This document shows positions 1-5,771 of a DNA stretch of 7,815 bases, one piece after another; position 1 is the stretch's first letter, and the number at the start of each line of letters is the position of its first letter. Source of the DNA: Planctomycetaceae bacterium (lineage in GTDB: Bacteria; Planctomycetota; Planctomycetia; Pirellulales; Thermoguttaceae). The notes under the pieces were generated by a model, which saw only the letters and a program-made list of their open reading frames with translations, was not told the origin of the DNA and made no database searches. A program made the position numbers and the translations under genes. The stretch covers positions 1 to 7,815 of the forward strand of contig JAIROD010000229.1 in assembly GCA_031257725.1 (NCBI GenBank), written 5' to 3'.

Positions 1-72
1 CGGCGCAATACTATCAAACATCCGGCGAATTTTTTCCGGTGATTTATCGGGTTGCGATTTAGTGTTCATCAT
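1..72 (-). CDS. ubiE: UbiE/MenG-type quinone methyltransferase, N-terminal fragment
   Basis: Only the first 24 codons lie in the window; the gene continues past position 1. Reading the minus strand from the ATG at 72-70 (a second ATG follows at 69-67) gives a short polar leader and then KIRRMFDSIAP. This matches the start of the UbiE/COQ5/MenG family, where a (V/I)RxMFDxIAPxYD segment precedes the SAM-binding domain. Family members methylate demethylmenaquinone or a ubiquinone precursor, the last or a late step in making the membrane quinone. No clear Shine-Dalgarno precedes either ATG. The SAM-binding motifs are outside the window, so the call rests on one short motif. The gene is divergent from the epimerase gene at 495. 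Confidence 0.7.
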   Translation of the reverse strand, partial: MMNTKSQPDKSPEKIRRMFDSIAP

Positions 73-147
73 AAAGTTTTCTGTTACAATACCATGAAAC
101 AGAGGATAAAAAAACAATCAAGAGTCTATTATTGTTAAAAGTATATT

Positions 148-176
148 ACGATACTCAATTGGTCTATTTTTGTCAA
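148..176 (-). promoter_or_regulatory. candidate promoter for the ubiE-like gene
   Basis: On the minus strand there is a perfect TTGACA (176-171), then 17 bases, then TATCGT (153-148), which matches the -10 consensus at 4 of 6 positions. It would give a leader of about 70 nt before the ATG at 72. The -35 is convincing and the -10 is weak. Confidence 0.3.
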
Positions 177-182
177 TTGACA
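171..182. promoter_or_regulatory. 12-bp perfect palindrome with two opposed -35 boxes
   Basis: TGTCAATTGACA reads the same on both strands, so each strand carries a TTGACA. The minus-strand copy has a possible -10 (TATCGT). The plus-strand copy has none at the right distance (GTCATC at 17 bp). The site could be a repressor operator over the minus-strand promoter, or a chance palindrome. Confidence 0.3.
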
Positions 183-294
183 TTCTATTGCGGGTAGCCG
201 TCATCAACGGCAGCGGCATTTCTCCGAAATATCGTATTCCTACAAAAGTGTAGTTTTTAACTTATTACTTTTCATTTTTAAAATTTATTTTTTC

Positions 295-324
295 TGACCG
301 GATATCAACATATTTTGACCGGAT
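295..324 (+). promoter_or_regulatory. phased direct repeat TGACCGGAT, possible activator site
   Basis: TGACCGGAT occurs at 295-303 and again at 316-324. The 21-bp offset is two helical turns, so both copies face the same side of the DNA. The second copy ends 7 bp before the -35 box at 332. This is the geometry expected of a dimeric activator or a regulator abutting RNA polymerase. The surrounding DNA is AT-rich, which makes these GC-containing nonamers stand out. The binding protein is unknown. Confidence 0.4.
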
Positions 325-331
325 TTTCAGG

Positions 332-359
332 TTGACATTTTCTCGGCCCCAACGATAAT
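332..359 (+). promoter_or_regulatory. sigma70-type promoter for the epimerase gene
   Basis: A perfect -35 TTGACA (332-337) is followed by a 16-bp spacer and GATAAT (354-359), a 5 of 6 match to the -10 consensus. Transcription would start near 366 and give a leader of about 130 nt before the ATG at 495. It is the best promoter-like sequence in this spacer. Confidence 0.55.
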
Positions 360-450
360 GATTCACAATCAACAATGGGTTCAAGATTCCATTGGAAAAC
401 CAAAACGGAAAAGATGATTCTATTCCGGCAGATTTTGGTTTAAAATTCGA

Positions 451-480
451 TTCAATTTAATTTAATTTAATTCAATTCAA
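451..480 (+). repeat. pentanucleotide microsatellite in the 5' leader
   Basis: Six consecutive pentamers occur in the order TTCAA, TTTAA, TTTAA, TTTAA, TTCAA, TTCAA. The tract ends 3 bp before the AGGAG ribosome binding site (484-488), which lies 6 nt before the ATG at 495. An unstructured AU-rich tract there could help ribosome loading, and copy-number change could tune expression. Both ideas are inference. A similar TTTAATTCAA precedes the Shine-Dalgarno of the gene at 7071. Confidence 0.7.
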
Positions 481-494
481 TACAGGAGAATAAT

Positions 495-1331
495 ATGGGT
501 AAAATTGGGATTGGTCTCAATTTAGAAGCAATTCGTACTTCACATAAATCGTTTGAGTGGGGAGTTCGGTTTGCTGCGGAGTTAGGTTACGAATATATTG
601 AGCCGATGGTACATTGGGGGCGGGAATTACTTAGTGAAGCCCGTTATTTTCACAGTGTGTCGATGCTTGACGATCCGTTTCGGATTCGGGATTGTGTTGA
701 ACAACACGGATTGAAGTTGTCTGCGTTGTCGTCGCACTCACAACTTTCAAAGCCGGAGATTGCGGTGGAATATTTGAAACAGGCTTCACGGTTTGCCAAA
801 GAATGCGGTGCGCCGGTCATCAACACTCACGAAGGGCATAAGCAAACCTGGACAACCGAAGAAGAGGATTTTGTCCTGATTAAATATTCGATTACCGAAG
901 CGGAAAAGGTTGCTTCACGGCGTGGTATTAAGATCGGGTTGGAAATGCATCAAACATATTCGCTGATTCCTGAAAAATACGACCGGATTATGAATCTTGT
1001 CCAATCGCCGTATGTCGGGGCAAATTTTGATACGGGAAATGCGTATCTTGGCGGTCAGAACCCGATTGAATGGCTGGACAAAATCAAACATCGTCTTGTT
1101 CACATGCACGCTAAAGATATTTCCGTTGAGCAATCCGATGCGGAACGTGGTAAGGTGATGGGAACGGCGGTGGGTTGTGCTTGCGGCGACGGGGTGATTG
1201 ACTGGGAAGCGGTTGTTGCGATTTTACGCCCGTTACCGCAAGATATTGTGTTGAGTGTGGAGTGCGGCACGCTCGACCAAGCCGAACGAAGTATCGCCCA
1301 CCTGAAAAAAGTAGTGGAACTTTCTACCTAA
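495..1331 (+). CDS. sugar phosphate isomerase/epimerase (xylose-isomerase-like TIM barrel)
   Basis: This 278-residue protein fits the AP_endonuc_2/xylose-isomerase-like TIM-barrel family in length and motif order. Expected metal-ligand positions are visible: Glu150 in GLEMHQ, Asp179 in NFDTGN, His203/His205 in VHMHAKD, and Glu256 in LSVECGT. The conserved GDGVIDW (231-237) near the C-terminus is also present. Family members use a divalent metal to isomerise or epimerise sugars, inositol derivatives or hydroxypyruvate. The exact substrate cannot be read from sequence, and no sugar-catabolism neighbour is in the window to narrow it. There is no signal peptide, so it should be cytoplasmic. The start is supported by AGGAG 6 nt upstream of the ATG and a promoter at 332-359. 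The stop codon TAA touches the edge of the downstream repeat array, so the gene has almost no 3' UTR of its own. Confidence 0.85.
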   Translation: MGKIGIGLNLEAIRTSHKSFEWGVRFAAELGYEYIEPMVHWGRELLSEARYFHSVSMLDDPFRIRDCVEQHGLKLSALSSHSQLSKPEIAVEYLKQASRFAKECGAPVINTHEGHKQTWTTEEEDFVLIKYSITEAEKVASRRGIKIGLEMHQTYSLIPEKYDRIMNLVQSPYVGANFDTGNAYLGGQNPIEWLDKIKHRLVHMHAKDISVEQSDAERGKVMGTAVGCACGDGVIDWEAVVAILRPLPQDIVLSVECGTLDQAERSIAHLKKVVELST

Positions 1332-1340
1332 TTAACTCTA

Positions 1341-2087
1341 GGGAATCTCTCATCATTCAGAATTTACCGAACGTTAACGGCGTGGGCTTGCCCCGCGTTG
1401 TTCGACTCAACACCAAAACACGGGGTAAACCCCGTCGTTAACGATTAACTGGGAACCTCTCATCATTCAGAATTTATCGAACGTTAACGGCGTGGGCTTG
1501 CCCCGCGTTGTTCGACTCAACCCCCAAACACGGGGTACCCCCCGTCGTTAACGATTAACTGGGAACCTCTAATCATTCAGAATTTATCGAACGTTAACGG
1601 CGTGGGCTTGCCCCGCGTTGTTCGACTCAACCCCCAAACACGGGGTAAACCCCGTCGTTAACGATTAACTGGGAATCTCTCATCATTCAGAATTTACCGA
1701 ACGTTAACGGCGTGGGCTTGCCCCGCGTTGTTCGACTCAACCCCCAAACACGGGGTAAACCCCGTCGTTAACGATTAACTGGGAATCTCTAATCATTCAG
1801 AATTTATCGAACGTTAACGGCGTGGGCTTGCCCCGCGTTGTTCGACTCAACACCAAAACACGTGGTAAACCCCGTCGTTAACGATTAACTGGGAATCTCT
1901 CATCATTCAGAATTTATCGAACGTTAACGGCGTGGGCTTGCCCCGCGTTGTTCGACTCAACCCCCAAACACGGGGTAAACCCCGTCGTTAACGATTAACT
2001 GGGAATCTCTAATCATTCAGAAATTACCGAACGTTAACGGCGTGGGCTTGCCCCGCGTTGTTCGACTCAACCCCCAAACACGGGGTA
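1341..2087 (+). repeat. seven-copy 110-bp direct repeat array (left arm)
   Basis: Units begin at 1341, 1451, 1561, 1671, 1781, 1891 and 2001, an exact 110-bp period. The seventh breaks off after the GGGGTAA near 2087. Each unit starts with GGGAATCTCT and an ATCATTCAG segment, then a GTTAAC palindrome, a GC-rich hairpin (GGGC-TT-GCCC core), a GTTG-TTCGACT-CAAC stem-loop, an ACGGGG-TAAA-CCCCGT hairpin, and a second GTTAAC. In the first unit these lie at about 1373-1378, 1380-1397, 1397-1411, 1420-1435 and 1437-1442. Sequence types alternate between units (C/AATCATTCAG, TTACC/TTATC, CACC/CCCC), which suggests unequal crossing-over or conversion. The ATTAACT unit edge can be traced back to 1331, at the epimerase stop. 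There is no coding signal, as 110 is not a multiple of 3. Confidence 0.95.
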
Positions 2088-2145
2088 ATAACGGAAGTGA
2101 TGCGTTAACGGTGGTTCTTGTGTGAATTATTTGCCTTTCCCTTTC
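2088..2145. other. spacer between the two inverted arrays
   Basis: This 58-bp non-repeat segment is the axis of the large inverted repeat. It contains GCGTTAACGGTGGTTCTTG near 2103-2121. That resembles the GTTAACGGCGTGGGCTTG core of the repeat unit and may be a decayed or truncated copy. No ORF, promoter or clear terminator is seen. Confidence 0.6.
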
Positions 2146-2586
2146 AATCGTTAACGACGGGGTTTACCCCGTGTTTTGGGGTTGAGTCGAACAACGCGGG
2201 GCAAGCCCACGCCGTTAACGTTCGGTAAATTCTGAATGATGAGAGATTCCCAGTTAACGACGGGGTTTACCCCGTGTTGTTTGTTAACGACGGGGTTTAC
2301 CCCGTGTTTTGGGTTGAGTCGAACAACGCGGGGCAAGCCCACGCCGTTAACGTTCGGTAAATTCTGAATGATGAGAGATTCCCAGTTAACGACGGGGGTT
2401 ACCCCGTGTTTGGGGGCTGAGTCGAACAACGCGGGGCAAGCCCACGCCGTTAACGTTCGGTAAATTCTGAATGATGAGAGATTCCCAGTTAACGACGGGG
2501 TTTACCCCGTGTTTTGGGTTGAGTCGAACAACGCGGGGCAAGCCCACGCCGTTAACTTTTGATAAATCCTGAATTATTAGAGATTA
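2146..2586 (-). repeat. four-copy array of the same repeat, inverted (right arm)
   Basis: Four units lie in the opposite orientation to the left array, at about 2146-2251, 2252-2383, 2384-2486 and 2487-2586. Internal junctions lack 7 bp relative to the left array: AGTTAACGACG replaces AGTTAATCGTTAACGACG. The second unit is longer because its terminal GTTAAC plus ACGGGG hairpin module is duplicated. The last unit (2487-2586) is the most diverged in its outer part and overlaps the 3' end of the aconitase gene. The orientation matches the direction in which aconitase is transcribed. Confidence 0.95.
2253..2312 (-). repeat. 30-bp hairpin-module duplication inside the right array
   Basis: GTTAACGACGGGGTTTACCC begins at 2253 and again at 2283, a 30-bp period. 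Each copy contains one GTTAAC site and one complete ACGGGG/CCCCGT hairpin but none of the rest of the unit. The end module can therefore duplicate apart from the whole element. Confidence 0.85.
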
Positions 2587-5360
2587 CGGAGAACAGTTTG
2601 CAGGATACCGCCGTTGAGATAATATTGTAATTCGACAGGCGTGTCGATACGAACCTTAACTTGAAATTCCGTTTCACTAAACAGATTTGCCTTGACTTCG
2701 CGTTCTGCTTTGACGGTAATTTCACTGCCCGGTACAAAATTCTTACTGATTTCCGGGATGGTAAATTCTTCTTCACCGGTCAGGTTAAGCGATTGCCATG
2801 TTGCTCCGTGAACAAATTCTAACGGCAAAATGCCCATTCCCACGAGATTCCCGCGATGAATCCGTTCAAATCCGGACGCAATCACTGCCTTAACTCCCAG
2901 CAAGGCGGTTCCTTTGGCAGCCCAGTCCCGGCTGCTGCCTGTACCGTATTCCGCTCCGGCTAACACAATTAACGGCGTTAACGTTTCACGGTATTTAACC
3001 GCCGCATCGTAAATCGGTAACACTTGACCTGTTGGAAAATGTTTTGTCATTCCGCCTTCTGTTCCCGGTATTAAGAGATTTCGAATCCGAATATTGGCAA
3101 ATGTTCCTCGCGTCATAATCCGGTCATTCCCGCGCCGTGAACCGTAACTGTTAAACGCCGTTGCTGCAACTCCCGCTGCAATTAAAAATTTTCCTGCCGG
3201 AGAATCCGGTTTGATTGAACCTGCCGGAGAAATATGATCTGTTGTAACGGAATCGCCCAGCATCGCCAAACAACGCGCCCGTTCAATTGCCGGAATTTTT
3301 GCCGGCGGTTCAAGGGTCATGTCTGTTAAAAACGGCGGTTCCTGAATATACGTACTTGCCGTATCCCACCGGAAGAGTTTTGACGGCTCGCACGGAATGG
3401 CATTCCATTCTTTATTGGAATCAAAAACATCCTGATAGCGGTTGCGGTAAATTTCAGGATCAACCGACAAGCGTATTACTTCCTCGATTTCTTCTTCTGT
3501 CGGCATAATATCGCGTAGAAAAACCGGAGTTCCGTTTGGATCCTTCCCAAGCGGTTCGGCGTTCAAATCGCAATCGATGTGTCCGGCTAAAGCGTAAGCA
3601 ACCACCATTGGCGGACTTGCCAGATAATTTGCTTTGACCAACGGATTGATTCTTCCTTCAAAGTTCCGATTGCCGCTTAGGATTGCGGCGGCGACGAGGT
3701 TATTTTCGACAACCGCTTTTTCCACTTGCGGCGGCAGGGAACCGCTGTTACCGATACACGTCATACAGCCATATCCGACAATGTGAAAACCAAGCGTTTT
3801 CAGAGGTTCCTCCAACCCTGCTTTGGCAAGATAATCCGCAACAACACGCGATCCCGGTGCAAGACTTGTTTTGACAAAACGCGGAACATGAAGTCCTTTT
3901 TCGACTGCTTTTTTAGCCAGCAAACCGGCGGCAATCATCAAATGAGGATTGCTTGTGTTCGTGCAACTCGTAATTGACGCAATAACAAGAACGCCATGCC
4001 GAATCGGAATACTGATTGTTGAATGATCAATATTGGTCGGGTCTTCATTGACCGGATAAACAACCATTCCGGTTTGATTTGTTTCGGCAACGGAAAGACC
4101 AAACCCGCGATCTTTCACCGGAGTTGTCAACGCATTTGAAAAATTTTCTTTCATTGCGGAAAGTGCGATACGGTCTTGGGGTCGTTTGGGACCGGCTAAA
4201 CTTGGTTGAACGGTAGCGAGATCAAGGGTGAGAATTTTGGAGTAATTCGGTAACGGTTGATCCGGCGAGTTAAAGAGATTTTGTTCACGACAATAAGTTT
4301 CGACTATTTCCACGTGTTGCGGTTTGCGTCCGGTTTCACGAAGGAAGCGAAGCGTTTGGTCATCGACGGGAAAAAATCCCATCGTTGCCCCGTATTCTGG
4401 AGCCATATTCGCAAGAACTGCACGGTCAGCCAACGGCATTGCCAATGCTCCAGAGCCGCAGTATTCAACAAATTTGCCGACCACTCCTTCTTTGCGCAAA
4501 ATTTCTGTTATTGTCAAAACCAAATCGGTTGCGGTAACATTTGGTGGTAGTGTATTGGTCAATTCGACTCCGACAACTTGTGGAGCGAGCATATAATATG
4601 GTTGACCGAGCATAACGGCTTCCGCTTCAATACCGCCGACCCCCCATCCGAGTACGCCCAGTCCGTTAATCATCACGGTATGCGAATCGGTTCCGAGAAC
4701 AGAGTCGGGGTACAACAAACAATCCGAACCGTGATTCAAATTGTGATTCAAACCGTGATTCAAATTGTGATTCAAACCATGATTTAAACCATGATTTAAA
4801 GATGCCGGATGAACCACATCGGCGAGAAATTCGAGATTGACCTGATGAATAATTCCGACTGAAGGGGGAATGACCCGAAAATTATTGAGGGACTGTTGCG
4901 CCCAACGGAGTAAGGCGTAACGTTCGGAGTTGCGGTGAAACTCAAGATCGACATTTTTGGTCAATGCGTCGCGGCAACCGTAAAAATCTGTTTGGATTGA
5001 GTGGTCGATAACCAAATCGACAGGAATGGACGGGTTGATTTTATTGGGATCACCGCCGAGACGTTTCATGGCGGAACGCATCGCGGCAAGATCGACTACT
5101 GCCGGAACTCCGGTAAAATCCTGAAGCAACACCCGTGCGGGCTTAAAAGGAATTTCGATATTCGCCATTCCTTCAGGAGTCCAACCGGCAAGATTTTTAA
5201 CATCCTGCTCTGTAATTTGAAAACCGTCACAATTCCGCAACACTGATTCAAGTAATACCCGAATCGAAAAAGGAATTGCTGAAAGTTCGATACCGAGCGA
5301 CGACAACGAATAATATCCGAATTGCCTGCCGCCGACAGTGAATGTTCTGTAAGAGTTCAT
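2577..5360 (-). CDS. acnA: aconitate hydratase (AcnA/IRP1 type) with a tandem-repeat insertion
   Basis: This 927-residue protein matches AcnA-type aconitases along its length (E. coli AcnA is about 890). They interconvert citrate and isocitrate in the TCA cycle using a cytoplasmic [4Fe-4S] cluster. Conserved segments run in order: DHSIQ (119-123), GTDSHT (223-228), GPKRPQDR (390-397), the cluster ligand Cys466 in SCTNTSN, Cys532 and Cys535 in GCMTCIGNSG, DSVTTDHISPAG (703-714), SRRGND, and the swivel-domain YGTGSSRDWAAKG (805-817). Residues 188-211 are six LNHG/LNHN repeats in the loop just before the YPD...GTDSHT segment, an insertion of roughly 20 residues against E. coli AcnA. The C-terminus ends at VLRNL; the last two codons and the stop come from an adjoining 110-bp repeat. 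The start fits the family, but no strong Shine-Dalgarno is seen. Catalytic residues look intact, so the enzyme is probably active. Confidence 0.97.
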   Translation of the reverse strand: MNSYRTFTVGGRQFGYYSLSSLGIELSAIPFSIRVLLESVLRNCDGFQITEQDVKNLAGWTPEGMANIEIPFKPARVLLQDFTGVPAVVDLAAMRSAMKRLGGDPNKINPSIPVDLVIDHSIQTDFYGCRDALTKNVDLEFHRNSERYALLRWAQQSLNNFRVIPPSVGIIHQVNLEFLADVVHPASLNHGLNHGLNHNLNHGLNHNLNHGSDCLLYPDSVLGTDSHTVMINGLGVLGWGVGGIEAEAVMLGQPYYMLAPQVVGVELTNTLPPNVTATDLVLTITEILRKEGVVGKFVEYCGSGALAMPLADRAVLANMAPEYGATMGFFPVDDQTLRFLRETGRKPQHVEIVETYCREQNLFNSPDQPLPNYSKILTLDLATVQPSLAGPKRPQDRIALSAMKENFSNALTTPVKDRGFGLSVAETNQTGMVVYPVNEDPTNIDHSTISIPIRHGVLVIASITSCTNTSNPHLMIAAGLLAKKAVEKGLHVPRFVKTSLAPGSRVVADYLAKAGLEEPLKTLGFHIVGYGCMTCIGNSGSLPPQVEKAVVENNLVAAAILSGNRNFEGRINPLVKANYLASPPMVVAYALAGHIDCDLNAEPLGKDPNGTPVFLRDIMPTEEEIEEVIRLSVDPEIYRNRYQDVFDSNKEWNAIPCEPSKLFRWDTASTYIQEPPFLTDMTLEPPAKIPAIERARCLAMLGDSVTTDHISPAGSIKPDSPAGKFLIAAGVAATAFNSYGSRRGNDRIMTRGTFANIRIRNLLIPGTEGGMTKHFPTGQVLPIYDAAVKYRETLTPLIVLAGAEYGTGSSRDWAAKGTALLGVKAVIASGFERIHRGNLVGMGILPLEFVHGATWQSLNLTGEEEFTIPEISKNFVPGSEITVKAEREVKANLFSETEFQVKVRIDTPVELQYYLNGGILQTVLRNL
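4727..4798 (-). repeat. 12-bp coding minisatellite in acnA (six units)
   Basis: Six exact-length 12-bp units read, on the plus strand, AACCGTGATTCA, AATTGTGATTCA, AACCGTGATTCA, AATTGTGATTCA, AACCATGATTTA, AACCATGATTTA. The first four form two copies of a 24-bp higher-order unit. In the gene they encode LNHG or LNHN six times (residues 188-211), without breaking the frame. The near identity of the units points to recent slippage expansion. Confidence 0.95.
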
Positions 5361-5438
5361 GAGGGTTGGATAAATTCTGTAAATCCTGTCAAAAAATAGG
5401 GTTTTTAGATGTTTTTTTATTGAGTTCGGAACGAGACT

Positions 5439-5466
5439 ATCATAGTAGAAATATCAATGCTTTCAA
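5439..5466 (-). promoter_or_regulatory. sigma70-type promoter for acnA
   Basis: On the minus strand TTGAAA (5466-5461) and TATGAT (5444-5439) are 16 bp apart. Each matches its consensus at 5 of 6 positions. A start near 5432 would give a leader of about 70 nt. The remaining leader is AT-rich, with long T and A runs around 5386-5420, and shows no clear riboswitch. Confidence 0.55.
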
Positions 5467-5524
5467 TAGGGAGTGTTTTGTTGTTTTGGGATAACGATTA
5501 GAGTTATCGCGTGTTCCATAACCG

Positions 5525-5572
5525 CCGTCTTCGGGACCGTCTTCAGATCTGTCTTCAGGGCTGTTTTCAGAG
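5525..5572 (+). repeat. 12-bp tandem repeat in the acnA upstream spacer (four units)
   Basis: Four consecutive 12-mers occur: CCGTCTTCGGGA, CCGTCTTCAGAT, CTGTCTTCAGGG, CTGTTTTCAGAG. They are unrelated in sequence to the 12-mers inside acnA. The surrounding frame stays open but shows no other coding evidence. The rest of 5361-5771 holds the acnA promoter, this repeat, one diverged 110-bp-family copy and about 60 bp of AT-rich leader before the next gene. Confidence 0.85.
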
Positions 5573-5605
5573 CCGCAACCGGAAGGTTGCGAAAAAACGG
5601 GGTAA

Positions 5606-5712
5606 GAGAATCTCTCATCATTCAGACTTTACCGCAAGTTAACGGCGTGGGCTTGCCCCGCGTTGTTCGACTTAACTCCCCAACACGAGGTCCTCCCCGT
5701 CGTTATAATCTG
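5606..5712 (+). repeat. solitary diverged copy of the 110-bp repeat family
   Basis: GAGAATCTCTCATCATTCAG opens the copy. It keeps the GTTAACGGCGTGGGCTTGCC core and the TTCGACT loop, and ends near the CGTCGTTATAATCTG segment. Compared with array units it has several substitutions, including GAGGTCCTCCCC in the terminal hairpin and loss of the closing GTTAAC. It is oriented toward the radical SAM gene that begins 60 bp later. It shows the family is dispersed, not confined to one array. Confidence 0.9.
5704..5709 (+). promoter_or_regulatory. candidate -10 box upstream of the radical SAM gene
   Basis: A perfect TATAAT lies at the end of the solitary repeat copy, where array units read TTAACGAT. 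It is 62 bp before the ATG at 5772. No good -35 sits 16-18 bp upstream, so the call is weak. Confidence 0.25.
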
Positions 5713-5771
5713 CGACAATCTGTGGATAAAATAAAAATAGACATTTACAACCGGTATCGATAACAATTGAA

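Noticed and set aside
240..258. Intrinsic terminator (CTACA-AAAG-TGTAG then TTTTT)
   Set aside because: The stem is only five pairs and no plus-strand gene ends upstream of it.
1397..1411. tRNA gene, because of the T-loop-like TTCGACT
   Set aside because: There is no D-arm, no anticodon arm and no acceptor stem around it, and the stem is only four pairs.
2151..2429. 92-residue minus-strand ORF
   Set aside because: It lies wholly inside the repeat array and its sequence is repeated translation of the unit (NGVGLPRVVRLNPK), with no independent coding sign.
1341..2586. CRISPR array
   Set aside because: The 110-bp units abut one another with no unique spacers, the repeats are far too long, and no cas gene is present.
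1341..2586. Integron attC array (GTTAAC at both ends of each unit)
   Set aside because: GTTAACG does not fit the GTTRRRY core, there are no cassette ORFs between units, and no integrase is seen.
3287..5246. Several plus-strand ORFs of 63-97 residues inside acnA
   Set aside because: They are antisense to a complete, well-conserved aconitase and show no motifs of their own.
5473..5763. 96-residue plus-strand ORF with VFR repeats
   Set aside because: It starts at GTG with no properly spaced ribosome site, and is made of the 12-bp tandem repeat and the solitary 110-bp-family copy. It may be a remnant, but there is no evidence for a protein.
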